Shown piece by piece: positions 8,839 through 17,902 of a stretch of 64,000 nucleotides of DNA; within the stretch, counting starts at the first letter, position 1; the number at the start of each line of letters is the position of its first letter. The translations under genes were made by a program, and so were the position numbers. The notes under the pieces are model-generated. The model searched no databases, was not told the DNA's origin, and saw only the letters and a program-made list of their open reading frames with translations. Source of the DNA: Streptomyces sp. P9-A2 (lineage in GTDB: Bacteria > Actinomycetota > Actinomycetes > Streptomycetales > Streptomycetaceae); assembly GCF_036634175.1 (NCBI RefSeq), contig NZ_JAZIFX010000001.1, positions 372,001 to 436,000 on the forward strand, written 5' to 3'.

Positions 8839-10277
8839 CCGCGCGGTGCGCGCAGCCGGCGCAGGGGCGTCCGACGCAGCGGGCGGGTGCGCCAGTGGGC
8901 CGTGAAGGTCCGGTCCGTGAGGGAGCACGTGACCCCGAGGCGGTGCGGGGTCTCCAGGAACACCACGTCCGCGGCGAAGGTGCCGTCGTCGGTCCAGCCG
9001 CCGCTCACCGCGGCCGGGCAGGGCTGCTCCGAGACCGTCCACCCCTCACCGCCGAGTGGCAGGTCGAGGCGGTGGCCGTCCTCCACGAGGCTCAGCGTCC
9101 AGCGTCCGCCGGCGTCCGTCGTCACCTCGGCGGCGGTGAGCGTCGGCTGGTCCGCGCAGCTTCCGCCGTACGGGGTGAAGTGTGTGGTGGACCGGTCCCG
9201 CGCCCGCTCCGGCGGTACCGGGCCGCCTGCGGCCGGCGGCAGGGCGAGGCGGGCGAGACGCTCGCCGAGGGCCCGGTCCTCGGTGTCCCGCCCGGTGAGC
9301 GGGCCGGGGCGGAAGGCCGGTACGAGGTGCCGCCAGACCAGGTCCAGGTACTGCTGCATCTGCTCGGTGGCCGCCGTCGTGGCGATCACGGCGTCGTGCT
9401 CGGGCAGGACGAGGCAGAACTGTCCGTACGCCCCGTCGCCCCGGAACCCGTGCCGGGACGTCCAGAACTGGAAGCCGTAGCCCTGGTCCCAGTCCTGCCG
9501 GCCGGTCTTCCCCATGGCCCCGGCGGTCGGTATGCGCGGACGCGAGGCCCTGGCGACCCATCCCTCGGGCAGCAGGCGCTTGCCGTCCCACATCCCGTCG
9601 TCGGCGTACAGCAGTCCGAGCCGGGCGATCGCGTCGGTGGTGGCGTGCAGCCCGCTGAAGCCGAGCTCACGGCCGGTGCGGTCGCGCTGCCACAGCGCCT
9701 CGCCGATGCCGAGCGGGTCCAGCAGGCGGGGCCGCAGCCAGTCGGTGAGCGACTGCCCCGTCTCCCGCTGCACGATCGCGGCGAGCGTGTACGTGCAGGG
9801 CTGGTTGTACGCGAAGACCGTGCCGGGGTCGCGGTCGGGCGGCTGCAGCAGAAACCCGCGTACCGGTTCGGCGGGGTCGGCTGCGTAGGCCGCGTCCACG
9901 GTCTCGGTCTCGTGGCCGCTCGCCATCGACGCCACGTGCCGGACCAGCATCGCCCGGCTGCGCGGGTCGGTGATGTCCGCCTCGAACTCGGGGAAGTACG
10001 AAATCACCGGGGCGTCGAAGTCGATCAGTCCCTCGGCCTCGGCGAGGGCGGCGGCGGTGGCCGTGAAGCTCTTGCTGAGCGAGTACAGCAGGTGCGGCCG
10101 CTCGGGGGTGTACGGAGCCCACCAGCCGGCGGCGGCCTGCCGGCTGTGGCGCAGGATCATCAGGCTGTGCGGCTCGATGTCCGGGGCGTCGTCGAGGGCG
10201 TCGAGGAAGGCGTGGACACCGGAGGCGTCGACGCCCAGCGCGGCGGGGGCGTCGGTGGGCAGTGGGTGAGCAGTCAT
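8835..10277 (-). CDS. Serine hydrolase of the beta-lactamase / penicillin-binding fold
   Basis: 480 residues. The class C beta-lactamase-like catalytic SxxK is seen as SLSK in YSLSKSFTATAAAL, with the tyrosine motif FAYNQPCTY. The C-terminal ~110 residues form a separate beta-rich domain common in Streptomyces esterases of this group. No signal peptide is visible, so it is probably cytoplasmic. Such proteins are esterases or D-amino-acid peptidases; the substrate is unknown. Confidence 0.85.
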   Translation of the reverse strand: MTAHPLPTDAPAALGVDASGVHAFLDALDDAPDIEPHSLMILRHSRQAAAGWWAPYTPERPHLLYSLSKSFTATAAALAEAEGLIDFDAPVISYFPEFEADITDPRSRAMLVRHVASMASGHETETVDAAYAADPAEPVRGFLLQPPDRDPGTVFAYNQPCTYTLAAIVQRETGQSLTDWLRPRLLDPLGIGEALWQRDRTGRELGFSGLHATTDAIARLGLLYADDGMWDGKRLLPEGWVARASRPRIPTAGAMGKTGRQDWDQGYGFQFWTSRHGFRGDGAYGQFCLVLPEHDAVIATTAATEQMQQYLDLVWRHLVPAFRPGPLTGRDTEDRALGERLARLALPPAAGGPVPPERARDRSTTHFTPYGGSCADQPTLTAAEVTTDAGGRWTLSLVEDGHRLDLPLGGEGWTVSEQPCPAAVSGGWTDDGTFAADVVFLETPHRLGVTCSLTDRTFTAHWRTRPLRRTPLRRLRAPRG

Positions 10278-10460
10278 GGGATGGATCCTGCCCGACCATC
10301 CGGACGCGATGCACCGTCAGGCGGCCGGTGGGCGGGCGAAGGCCGGTGGCCGGCCGGTGGGCGGGGTGGAGCAAGGCGGATCAATCCCCGGACGGCTGAG
10401 CATTCTCCGCGACCTCGGGGTAGGAGAGGGCTCTACGCCGGTACGACCAGGAGGCCTCTC

Positions 10461-10886
10461 GTGAACTCGATGGTGCACAAGACTTTGGTGGTGGAGCTCC
10501 AGGCGGGTGTCACGGACCGCTTTCCCGTGCTCGCCCACCTGAGCTACGACCCCGCCGACCCGTTCGCGGTCACGCTGGTCTTCAGCCACGACGGCCGGGT
10601 CCTGGCGCGCTGGCAGCTCGACCGCGAGATGCTCGCCGACGGCCTCACCCGCCCGGTCGGGACCGGTGACGTGCGGCTTCGCCCGGAGTCCAGAGGGGTG
10701 GGGCGGGAGCTGCGGATGGAGTTCCTCGGTGAACCCCACGCCGACGGCGGCCGTCACCACGCGGTGGTGTTCGCGTGGGCCGGGGCGGTCGGGGACTTTC
10801 TGAGCGACACCTTCCGCTCGGTCCCGCCCGACAACGAGGAGACCTGCCTCGACGACTTCCTCACGGAGGTCCTCACGGGCCGCTGA
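10461..10886 (+). CDS. SsgA-like sporulation / cell division protein (SALP)
   Basis: 141 residues from GTG at 10461 with AGGAGG six bases upstream; an ATG at 10470 is an alternative. The signatures FPVLAHLSYDPADPFAVTLVF, REMLADGLTRPVGTGDVRL and a C-terminal FLSDTFRSVPPDNEE match SsgA-like proteins, found in sporulating actinomycetes. SALPs control septum placement, spore wall formation or spore separation. It is a lone SALP, so I do not assign SsgA-G. A weak SigB-like motif (GCAT-N14-GGGTAG) lies upstream near 10404-10427. Confidence 0.85.
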   Translation: MNSMVHKTLVVELQAGVTDRFPVLAHLSYDPADPFAVTLVFSHDGRVLARWQLDREMLADGLTRPVGTGDVRLRPESRGVGRELRMEFLGEPHADGGRHHAVVFAWAGAVGDFLSDTFRSVPPDNEETCLDDFLTEVLTGR

Positions 10887-10887
10887 G

Positions 10888-10928
10888 CCGCGGGCCACCG
10901 GCCCTCCCCCGGCCCGGTGAACCCGCGG
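10888..10928. terminator. Bidirectional stem-loop between convergent genes
   Basis: CCGCGGG/CCCGCGG and, inside it, CACCGG/CCGGTG form a two-part stem starting one base after the SALP stop codon and ending 9 bp before the stop of the convergent DUF6328 gene. It probably terminates both transcripts. Confidence 0.6.
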
Positions 10929-10937
10929 TCGCGCACG

Positions 10938-11435
10938 TCACGGGGCCGTGTGCCGGTACCGGGTCCACATCGGGAGCACGAACCAGCACAGCAGGTACCA
11001 GGCCACCACTCCGGCGACCAGGTACAGGACGAAGCCGTCGTCGGTGGCGACCCGCAGAATCAGCAGCAGTGCGGCGCAGGTGGTGGCGAGCAGCAGGACG
11101 AGGCCGAACAGGGTCAGCCGGGAGGCCCACCGGACGGCCTGCGGTTTGACCCTCCTCCCGGCCACCAGCCGGTGCAGCGAGACGGGGCCGATGAGCGCAC
11201 CGGTGGCGCAGGCGCCGAGGACGACCGTCACGATGTAGATCGTCTGGTCGGTGCCGGACAGTTCCTCGTACTTGGGCGTGAACACGACGGTCAGCAGGAA
11301 GCCGAAGAGGATCTGGACGCCCGTCTGGGCGACGCGGACCTCCTGGATGAGCTCCTGCCACATCCGGTCCGCCCGCTCCTCCGCGGTTTCGTCGCGGCCT
11401 CTGCGCCCGCTCTTGTCCTGCTGCGTGTGCGACAC
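10938..11435 (-). CDS. DUF6328 family integral membrane protein
   Basis: 165 residues from a GTG start with CAGGAGG upstream. A charged N-terminus rich in Arg and Glu (ETAEERADRMWQELIQEVR) leads into four hydrophobic segments at about 42-60, 68-87, 106-126 and 131-150. The arrangement matches the actinobacterial DUF6328 family, of unknown function. It is a single gene facing the SALP gene. Confidence 0.75.
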   Translation of the reverse strand: MSHTQQDKSGRRGRDETAEERADRMWQELIQEVRVAQTGVQILFGFLLTVVFTPKYEELSGTDQTIYIVTVVLGACATGALIGPVSLHRLVAGRRVKPQAVRWASRLTLFGLVLLLATTCAALLLILRVATDDGFVLYLVAGVVAWYLLCWFVLPMWTRYRHTAP

Positions 11436-11602
11436 GGTGCGCCTCCTGGGCGGGGAGAAACGGCCTCGGCCCGCCTCTCCCCTCGGGTGCCCACCGTCCG
11501 GGGCTCCTACCGCCTCACGGCCGCGCCCGGGCGGCTTCCACCGGGTCCGTGACCGGGCAGGCGCCCGCCCGGTCCTTCACCGCCGGGCTGCCGCCCGCTG
11601 TG

Positions 11603-12586
11603 TCACCAGCGGTCCTCCACCTGGTTCTTGATCCGCCGCTCGTACAACTCGTCGATCGCGGTGAGTGTCTGCTCGGACAGCTCCGGGAGCCGGGCGGCGT
11701 GCGCGTTGGCGCGGGCCTGCTCGGGCGACCGGGCGCCGGGGATGACGGTGGTGACACCGGGCTGTCGGACGATCCAGCGCAGGGCCAGCTGGGCCGGGGT
11801 GTATCCCTCGGGGGCGAACGCGGCGAACTCCGCGGCGGCCTCGACGCCGGTCGTGTAGTCGACCCCGGAGAAGGTCTCGCCCTGGTCGAAGGACTCGCCG
11901 TGCCGGTTGAAGGTGCGGTGGTCGTTCTCGGGGAAGACGGTGTCCTTGGTGTACCTGCCGGACAGCAGGCCCGAGGCGAGCGGGACACGGGCGATGATGC
12001 CGACGCCCGCCGCGCGGGCCGCCGGGAGCACCTCGCGCAGCGGCTTCATGCGGAACGGATTGAGGATGATCTGCACGCTCGCCACGTTCGGCCGGGCGAT
12101 CGCGGCCAGCGCCTCCGCGCAGGTCTCCACACTGACCCCGTACGCGGCGATCCGCTCCTCCGCGACCAGGGTGTCGAGGGCGTCGAAGACCTCGTCGGTG
12201 GAGTACACGGAGGTCGGCGGGCAGTGCAACTGCACCAGGTCGACGCGGTCGACACCGAGATTGCGGCGCGAGCGGTCGTTCCACGCGCGGAAGTTGTCCA
12301 GCACGTAGTTCTCCGGGATCTGTTCGACCCGGCGGCCCATCTTGGTGGCGACCAGTACGTGCAGATCGGGCCGTCCGCTCAGGAACGACGCGATGGTCTG
12401 CTCGCTGCGCCCGTCCCCGTACACATCGGCGGTGTCGAAGAAGGTGACCCCGGACTCGGCGGCGGCCTCCAGGACCGTGAGGGCCTGCTTGTCGTCGACG
12501 TCCCCCCAGTCCGCTCCGAGTTGCCAGGTGCCGAGACCGATCACGGAGGCGTGCTGACCCGACCTGTCGAATGTGCGCTCGTCCAT
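11603..12586 (-). CDS. Aldo/keto reductase
   Basis: 327 residues with the complete AKR barrel and tetrad: Asp and Tyr in FFDTADVYGDG, Lys in VATKMGR and His in LVQLHCPP. The C-terminal LRWIVRQPGVTTVIPGARSPEQ binds the NADPH phosphate. AKRs reduce carbonyl substrates in the cytoplasm; the substrate here is unknown. It is transcribed alone, away from the RNase HI gene end. Confidence 0.9.
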   Translation of the reverse strand: MDERTFDRSGQHASVIGLGTWQLGADWGDVDDKQALTVLEAAAESGVTFFDTADVYGDGRSEQTIASFLSGRPDLHVLVATKMGRRVEQIPENYVLDNFRAWNDRSRRNLGVDRVDLVQLHCPPTSVYSTDEVFDALDTLVAEERIAAYGVSVETCAEALAAIARPNVASVQIILNPFRMKPLREVLPAARAAGVGIIARVPLASGLLSGRYTKDTVFPENDHRTFNRHGESFDQGETFSGVDYTTGVEAAAEFAAFAPEGYTPAQLALRWIVRQPGVTTVIPGARSPEQARANAHAARLPELSEQTLTAIDELYERRIKNQVEDRW

Positions 12587-12732
12587 GGCGTCAGTCTGTC
12601 ATCCGTCGCGGGCGGGCGTGCGAGCTGCCGCTCCGGACACTGGCCTGCCCGGGGCGGGCGTCTACGCAGGACTCCGGCCGTGGCGAGGATGCTGTTGCGC
12701 ACCGCGGCCCGCGGGACCGGTCCCGGCCGTGC

Positions 12733-13431
12733 TCAGGCGCTCTCGGCCGTGCGGCACTCGGGGTGGCCCCAGCCGCTGTCGTTCTTGGAGATGGGCTCGC
12801 CCGCCGCGTAGGACCGGCCGCAGAGGCAGCGGCCCGGGAACTTCGCCTTGATCGTGCGGTTCGAGGAGCCGCCGCGCGGACGGGACGCCGTCTTCGCCCC
12901 GGTGGACCTGCGCTTGGCGGTACCGGCGGGCGGAGTGTCCGGGGAGGGCGGCGGCTCGGGCGAGCCCGCGTCGCTGCCCGCGTCCTGCTGGACGACGGCC
13001 GCCTGACTGGCGGCGCGGTCGGCGAAGTCGTTGAGACGGTCTCCGTCGACCTGGTGGGCGGGGACGTAGCGGAACTCGACCGAGCGGCCCTGCAGAAGTC
13101 CGTCGATGCCGACGACGAGTTCCTGGTTGGCGACCGGTTTGCCGGCCGCCGTCCGCCAGCCGTTGCGCTTCCAGCCGGGCAGCCAGGTGGTGACCGCCTT
13201 CATCGCGTACTGCGAGTCCATCCGGACCTCGAGCGGCACGTCGGGGTCGGTCGCCGCCAACAGCCGCTCCAGAGCGGTGAGTTCGGCGACGTTGTTGGTG
13301 GCTCTGCCGAGCGCGCCCGCCTGCCAGCGGACCGGGGTCTCGGAGGCGTCGGCGATCACCCAGGCCCAGGCGGCGGGTCCGGGGTTGCCCTTGGAAGCCC
13401 CGTCGCACGCGGCCACAACACGTTCACGCAT
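12733..13431 (-). CDS. Ribonuclease HI with cysteine-rich C-terminal extension
   Basis: 232 residues from the ATG at 13431. The RNase H catalytic acids are present: Asp in CDGASKGNPGP, Glu in NNVAELTALE, Asp in RMDSQYAMK and a late Asp in RLNDFADRAA. It degrades the RNA strand of RNA-DNA hybrids. Beyond the usual ~150-residue domain there is a Ser/Pro-rich linker and a tail, GRCLCGRSYAAGEPI...GHPEC, with three cysteines and a histidine that could bind zinc. In-frame starts upstream (13494) lie inside a terminator and are unlikely. Confidence 0.85.
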   Translation of the reverse strand: MRERVVAACDGASKGNPGPAAWAWVIADASETPVRWQAGALGRATNNVAELTALERLLAATDPDVPLEVRMDSQYAMKAVTTWLPGWKRNGWRTAAGKPVANQELVVGIDGLLQGRSVEFRYVPAHQVDGDRLNDFADRAASQAAVVQQDAGSDAGSPEPPPSPDTPPAGTAKRRSTGAKTASRPRGGSSNRTIKAKFPGRCLCGRSYAAGEPISKNDSGWGHPECRTAESA

Positions 13432-13483
13432 GCGCCCGATCATGCCATGGCCGGGCAGGGCGCCAGGCCACTCGGTGCGCCTG

Positions 13484-13526
13484 CCCTGGATCACCCCGGG
13501 GAGCGGCTCCCCGGGGTGATCCAGGG
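13484..13526. terminator. Strong 21-bp perfect stem-loop
   Basis: Two 21-bp arms around a single central base form a perfect palindrome directly after the VOC gene (stop at 13552, minus strand) and upstream of the RNase HI start. It should terminate the VOC transcript and insulate the RNase HI gene. Confidence 0.75.
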
Positions 13527-13551
13527 TGTCGGCGCGGTCCGCACGTTCAGG

Positions 13552-14355
13552 TCACTCGTTCGGCACGTCGGTGGCGCCGGGCATCTCGCCCTTCATGGTC
13601 GTGACGTCGATCACCGAGAAGTTCGCGCCCTGTGGGTCGCTCAGGGCGGCGAACCGGCCGAAGGGAGTGGTGATCGGCCCGAAGTGCAGGGTGCCGCCCC
13701 GCTCGGTGGCCCTGGTCGCCGCCTCGTCGCAGTGCTCGACGGCGAAATAGACGTTCATGTACGACGGCACCTCGGGCGGGAAGTCCTCCGTCATACCCAT
13801 CCGGCCGAGCACGGTCTCCCGGCCGAGTTCGTAGAGCCGGAAGTCGATCGCCTCGTCCTCGAGCTGCCTCGACCTGTAGGAGAAGACGGCGGGGAAGAAC
13901 ACGTCGGTCTTCTCCGGCTTCCGGGTGCAGATCTCCGCCCAGCAGTACGCGCCGGGGACGCCGGTCGCCCCGAAGCCCTCGTGGGTGCCGGCCTGCCAGA
14001 GGCCGAAGACGGTGCCGCCGGGTTCGCGGGCCAGGCACATCGTTCCGAAGTCGCCGACCCGCATCGGCTCCATCAGCACCTCGCCGCCGTTGTCCCGGAC
14101 GCGGACGGCGGTGGCGGCGGCATCCCGGACCGCGAGATAGAGGCACCACTGCGACGGGCCCTCCTGGCCGGGCATGGGCGGGACGACGGCCGCCACCGCC
14201 TTGCCGTCGGCGTAGGCCTGCGTGTAGTTGCCGAGCTCCGGCGACGACCCGCCGAAGGTCCAGCCGAGGACGTCTCCGTAGAAACTCTTGGCACCGTCGA
14301 CGTCATTGAACATCGCGTCGGCCCAGCAGGGGGTCCCCTCGGGTTGTACGGCCAT
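13552..14355 (-). CDS. Two-domain VOC (glyoxalase/bleomycin-resistance fold) protein
   Basis: 267 residues with two VOC modules. The first begins GTPCWADAMFNDVDGAKSFYGDVLGW and the second GAYCWAEICTRKPEKTDVFF, ending FAALSDPQGANFSVI. The layout matches the Streptomyces/Mycobacterium Cfp30B-like group. VOC proteins are metal-dependent enzymes or small-molecule binding proteins; the ligand is unknown. It is a single gene closed by the strong terminator at 13484-13526. Confidence 0.85.
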   Translation of the reverse strand: MAVQPEGTPCWADAMFNDVDGAKSFYGDVLGWTFGGSSPELGNYTQAYADGKAVAAVVPPMPGQEGPSQWCLYLAVRDAAATAVRVRDNGGEVLMEPMRVGDFGTMCLAREPGGTVFGLWQAGTHEGFGATGVPGAYCWAEICTRKPEKTDVFFPAVFSYRSRQLEDEAIDFRLYELGRETVLGRMGMTEDFPPEVPSYMNVYFAVEHCDEAATRATERGGTLHFGPITTPFGRFAALSDPQGANFSVIDVTTMKGEMPGATDVPNE

Positions 14356-14538
14356 GACGGCGTGCCCTCTCCGGAGAGTGGTCGGTCCTCCCTATCACGC
14401 TAATCACCCGGACCGGCACCCGCGCGCCGAGCCACCCGAGCCGCGGTGAACAACTTGTCCTGAACATGCCTTACCCTCCGGGCCGGGCTGTGCTTGCCTG
14501 GGGTGCCGTTCTGGCCGGGCGGGGTGGGAGTCTCACGT

Positions 14539-15510
14539 ATGCGTAAGCCGTGGATCGCGGGAGTGGTGCTGGCCTTCGTGCTGCTCGGTGCGTGCGGCGA
14601 CCCGTCGTCCGATCCGTCCGCCGGGCCGCCGGCCGCCGCCCCCGAGGCGTCGGCCACCACGCACCAGCGGCCCGTGGCCTCCCCCGGCACGGATCCCTCC
14701 GGGAAGGCCTCCCTCGAGGCCCCCTCCCCCGGTGCCACGTCGTCGTCCGGCGCCGGATCCGGGAAGTCGCCCACCGTGCTGTACCTCGGCGACTCGCTCG
14801 CGATGGAGAACCAGGAGGTCCTTGGGCGGGAACTGCGCAAAGAGCTGCGCGCGCGGTACACCGGCGCGCCCTACTCGGGCACCACCCTGTGCGACTACCT
14901 GGAGGGCTCGGCCGAACAGTCCCTGGTCCCGGCGGCGGACAAGGCGGCGGCGCTGGTGCGCTCGCTGCGGCCGGACTACGTGGTGCTGCAGTTCTGGGGA
15001 AATGCCTGGGGCTACACCCCCTGCATGGACGGGATCACCTACGACGCCGCCCGTGAGCGGTACCTCGAGCGGTACGCGGCCGACGCGCGGCGCCTCACCG
15101 AGCAGATCGCCGCGGCCGGCGCGGCCCGACCGCCGCGCATCGTCTGGGTACTGCAGGGCCCGGACCCGATCACCCCCGACCGGGTCCGCCGGGTGAACAC
15201 GCTCTACGAGGAGCGGGCCGCCGCCTCGGGCGACCTCCTGGCCGACGCGGGCAAGGCGGTGAGTCCGGCGGGGGCACGCTACACCTGGGCGCAGTACCTG
15301 CCCTGCGACGCCTACGAGAGCACCCATCCCGAGTACTGCACCCAGCGGGACCGTGACCGGACAGCCCTGCACCGGGACGACGACTATCTGCATTTCTGTC
15401 TGGCGCCCACGACGTCGACGCCCAAGCCCTGCCCGGTCCGCTCGCCCGGCATTCTGCGCATGGCGCGGGAGATCACCCGGGTGGTCGGGGAACACGCCCG
15501 CTCGCGCTGA
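14539..15510 (+). CDS. Secreted SGNH/GDSL hydrolase lipoprotein
   Basis: 323 residues from the ATG at 14539. The N-terminus [19 protein letters not shown] is a lipoprotein signal peptide with lipobox LLGAC. A Pro/Ser/Ala-rich linker of about 70 residues follows. The catalytic domain starts at [13 protein letters not shown] (nucleophile Ser in GDS), has an oxyanion Asn in [10 protein letters not shown] and ends with the DxxH dyad in DDYLHFC. Several cysteines suggest extracytoplasmic disulfides. It probably deacylates cell-surface or environmental esters. Confidence 0.85.
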   Translation: MRKPWIAGVVLAFVLLGACGDPSSDPSAGPPAAAPEASATTHQRPVASPGTDPSGKASLEAPSPGATSSSGAGSGKSPTVLYLGDSLAMENQEVLGRELRKELRARYTGAPYSGTTLCDYLEGSAEQSLVPAADKAAALVRSLRPDYVVLQFWGNAWGYTPCMDGITYDAARERYLERYAADARRLTEQIAAAGAARPPRIVWVLQGPDPITPDRVRRVNTLYEERAAASGDLLADAGKAVSPAGARYTWAQYLPCDAYESTHPEYCTQRDRDRTALHRDDDYLHFCLAPTTSTPKPCPVRSPGILRMAREITRVVGEHARSR

Positions 15511-15557
15511 CGGGACCGGGTGTCGCGGCACCCGCAGGACGCGACGAGAGCTCGGGC

Positions 15558-15589
15558 GGTGGGGCGGGCGTCCCACCGCCCGCCCCACC
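15558..15589. terminator. Stem-loop between convergent genes
   Basis: Perfect 12-bp arms GGTGGGGCGGGC and GCCCGCCCCACC with an 8-base loop, midway between the SGNH hydrolase stop and the stop of the convergent VOC gene. It probably acts in both directions. Confidence 0.65.
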
Positions 15590-15601
15590 GTGCACCGTTG
15601 G

Positions 15602-16084
15602 TCACTCGCCCGCGTAGGCCTTCTCCAGGGCGGCGATGTCGAGCCTGCCCATCGACAGCATGGCCTTCATGGCCCGGTCCGCCTTCTCCTGGTCCGGGTC
15701 GCTGATCAGCTCGGTCAGCCGCACCGGGTTGACCTGCCAGGACACGCCGAACCGGTCCTTGAGCCAGCCGCAGGGGCCGTGCTCGCCGCCGCCCTCGATG
15801 AGCTTGTCCCAGTAGTGGTCGACCTCCGCCTGGTCGGCGCAGTCGAGCTGGAAGGAGACCGCCTCGCTGAACTTGAACTCGGGTCCGCCGTTCAGCGCGA
15901 CGAACTTCTGTCCGTTGGCCGTGAACTCCACCGTGAGGACGGAGCCCGTCGTGCCGTACCCGGACTCGGTGTACCGGAGGATCCGGCCGATGCTCGAGTT
16001 CTTGAACACGGACACGTAGAAGTTCGCGGCCTCTTCGGCCCGGCCGTCGAACCAGAGACACGTGGTGAATCCGTCGGTGGTCAT
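15602..16084 (-). CDS. VOC family protein, PhnB-like
   Basis: 160 residues of the PhnB-like/3-demethylubiquinone-methyltransferase-like VOC group: [21 protein letters not shown] at the start, [18 protein letters not shown] in the middle and [15 protein letters not shown] near the end, with the C-terminal [12 protein letters not shown]. Function in this group is mostly unknown. It is divergently oriented to clpP3, with the PopR operator region between them. Confidence 0.85.
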   Translation of the reverse strand: MTTDGFTTCLWFDGRAEEAANFYVSVFKNSSIGRILRYTESGYGTTGSVLTVEFTANGQKFVALNGGPEFKFSEAVSFQLDCADQAEVDHYWDKLIEGGGEHGPCGWLKDRFGVSWQVNPVRLTELISDPDQEKADRAMKAMLSMGRLDIAALEKAYAGE

Positions 16085-16200
16085 GAATACCTCCTGAGGC
16101 GTGGAACACGGTCATCCGTATCGACCGGTCCGGGCTCCGGAACTCATCGCCCGGCGGCGGAGCAACCACGGGAACGCGGGCCCCGGGGCCGGGAGGGGCC

Positions 16201-16230
16201 TCTGCCCGTGGCGAATCTGCCACGGGCAGA
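16201..16230. promoter_or_regulatory. Two adjacent PopR operators upstream of clpP3
   Basis: TCTGCC-ACG-GGCAGA at 16216-16230 is exactly the TCTGCC-N3-GGCAGA palindrome I recall for PopR of S. lividans. A degenerate copy, TCTGCC-CGT-GGCGAA, lies directly next to it at 16201-16215. The two also form a 13-bp inverted repeat. The pair sits 132-161 bp before the clpP3 start. The popR-like gene is about 1.7 kb away. I infer repression of the clpP3-clpP4 operon from here. Confidence 0.75.
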
Positions 16231-16361
16231 GAAATCCCCGCGGGTCCCCGCGGCCGGTCGAGAGTGGAGGCACGCGGTCGCACCGGCCGCGTACCGACGG
16301 ACTGCACAGGCACACCCACGCACGACCGGACAGCCACACACCGACACCCACGGGAGCACCG

Positions 16362-17099
16362 ATGTCTCCACTCAGTACCGGACTCACCACCGGAGCCGGC
16401 ACCGGACCCATCACCGGATGCGTATCCGGACGCGCATCCGGCCTCGCTGCCGGGTTCGGCGCCGGCCGGCCGCCGGCCCCGCTGCCCCGGGCCGAGGAGG
16501 GCGACACCCCTTTGACCCGGTTCGACGACCATCTGGCCGCCCAGCTCCTCGCCCAGCGGATCGTCCTGCTCGGGACGCAGGTCGACGAGGTTTCCGCCAA
16601 TCGGGTGTGCGCACAGCTGCTGATCCTGTCCGCGGAGGACCCGCGCACCGACATCAGCCTGTACGTCAACAGTCCCGGCGGGTCCGTGCACGCCGGCCTG
16701 GCGATCTACGACACGATGCGGCTGATCCCCAACGACGTCTCGACGCTCGCCATGGGGTTCGCCGCCAGCATGGGCCAGTTCCTGCTGAGCGTGGGCGCAC
16801 CGGGCAAGAGGTTCGCCCTGCCCAACGCGCGGATCATGATGCATCAGCCGTCCGCCGGGATCGGCGGCACCACCGCCGACATCGAGATCCAGGCGGAGAA
16901 CCTGGAGTTCACCAAGCGGACGATCGAGCGGATCACCGCCGAGCACACCGGCCGGTCGGCGGAGACCGTCTCCCGGGACGGCGACCGCGACCGCTGGTTC
17001 ACGGCCGAGGAGGCCAGGGAGTACGGAATGGTGGACCGGGTGGTGGAGTCGCTCGACGACGTCCGCCCGGCCGCGACGCGACGCAGGACGGGGCTGTGA
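16362..17099 (+). CDS. clpP3: ATP-dependent Clp protease proteolytic subunit ClpP3
   Basis: 245 residues from the ATG at 16362. A Gly/Thr/Ala-rich N-terminal extension of about 45 residues precedes the ClpP fold ([29 protein letters not shown]). The catalytic triad is complete: Ser136 in GFAASMGQ, His161 in MMHQPSAG and Asp210 in DRDRWF, with the family spacings of 25 and 49. It is the first gene of a two-gene clpP operon matching clpP3-clpP4 of S. coelicolor and S. lividans. It would form a compartmentalised protease with Clp ATPases. Control is probably by PopR. Confidence 0.9.
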   Translation: MSPLSTGLTTGAGTGPITGCVSGRASGLAAGFGAGRPPAPLPRAEEGDTPLTRFDDHLAAQLLAQRIVLLGTQVDEVSANRVCAQLLILSAEDPRTDISLYVNSPGGSVHAGLAIYDTMRLIPNDVSTLAMGFAASMGQFLLSVGAPGKRFALPNARIMMHQPSAGIGGTTADIEIQAENLEFTKRTIERITAEHTGRSAETVSRDGDRDRWFTAEEAREYGMVDRVVESLDDVRPAATRRRTGL

Positions 17100-17101
17100 C
17101 C

Positions 17102-17704
17102 ATGGGGGCGTACACGATTCCGAACGTCGTCGAGCGCACCCCGCGGGGCGAGCGGTCCTACGACGTGTTCAGCCGGCTGCTGTCCGAGCGGATCATCTTC
17201 CTCGGTACCGAGATCGACGACGGGGTCGCCAACGTCGTCATCGCACAGCTTCTCCATCTGGAGTCGTCGGCCCCGGAGAACGAGATCGCGGTCTACATCA
17301 ACTCCCCGGGCGGCTCGTACACCTCGCTCATGGCGATCTACGACACGATGGCGTTCGTGCAGGCGCCGATCTCGACGTACTGCGTCGGGCAGGCCGCGTC
17401 CACGGCTGCCGTGCTCCTGGCCGGCGGGGACGCGGGGCGCCGGTTCGTGCTGGAGCACGCGCGTGTGCTCCTCGGGCAGCCGGCCACGGGCGGGCAGCGG
17501 GGCACTGTCTCCGATCTGTCGCTCCGGGCCAAGGAGATGCTGCGGATCCGTGCCCAGGTGGAGGAGGTCCTGTCCCGGCACACGCACCACGACGTGGCGA
17601 CACTGCGGGCGGACATGGACCGCGACAAGGTGTTCACCGCTCAGGAGGCCGTGGCGTACGGGCTGGCCGACGAGGTGCTGAGCCGGCGCCTCGTGGGTGT
17701 GTAA
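17102..17704 (+). CDS. clpP4: ClpP4 subunit lacking the catalytic histidine
   Basis: 200 residues from ATG 17102; GTG 17096 would overlap the clpP3 stop. The ClpP fold is clear ([30 protein letters not shown]). Ser100 sits in GQAASTAAV and Asp175 in DRDKVF. The position exactly 25 residues after the serine, normally His, is Gly125 (RVLLGQP in place of the usual RVLIHQP). The subunit is therefore probably inactive alone and acts as a structural or regulatory partner of ClpP3 in mixed rings. It is translated with clpP3 at 2-bp spacing. Confidence 0.88.
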   Translation: MGAYTIPNVVERTPRGERSYDVFSRLLSERIIFLGTEIDDGVANVVIAQLLHLESSAPENEIAVYINSPGGSYTSLMAIYDTMAFVQAPISTYCVGQAASTAAVLLAGGDAGRRFVLEHARVLLGQPATGGQRGTVSDLSLRAKEMLRIRAQVEEVLSRHTHHDVATLRADMDRDKVFTAQEAVAYGLADEVLSRRLVGV

Positions 17705-17780
17705 CGACCTCACCCGCGACCACGCCGGAGGCGAAGCCGCAGGGCGTCGGGAGCCCGCTCGCTATCGCGGGTGAGGTCGT
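17704..17780. terminator. 16-bp inverted repeat after clpP4
   Basis: The arms 17704-17719 and 17765-17780 are perfect reverse complements (ACGACCTCACCCGCGA) separated by 45 bases. The first arm begins on the last base of the clpP4 stop codon. It may terminate the operon, or mark the end of a small insertion together with the next dyad. Confidence 0.55.
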
Positions 17781-17786
17781 AAGGGC

Positions 17787-17873
17787 GTGCAGAGAAACAA
17801 CTTGTGGGTTTCTGGACTTGATGTCGCAGGTCAGCGCGCCGCCCACCCGCATGTTGTTCTCCGGCAGACCCTA
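17787..17873. repeat. Imperfect long inverted repeat in the clpP4-popR gap
   Basis: GAGAAACAACTTGTGGGT near 17790 and the reverse complement of GAGAACAACATGCGGGT near 17860 form an imperfect dyad enclosing an unusually A+T-rich segment for this genome. No gene is seen. It could be a miniature-element relic or a regulatory RNA; the sequence alone does not tell. Confidence 0.35.
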
Positions 17874-17902
17874 AGCCGGCTCCGGCACGGGCGCGGCCCG
17901 GG

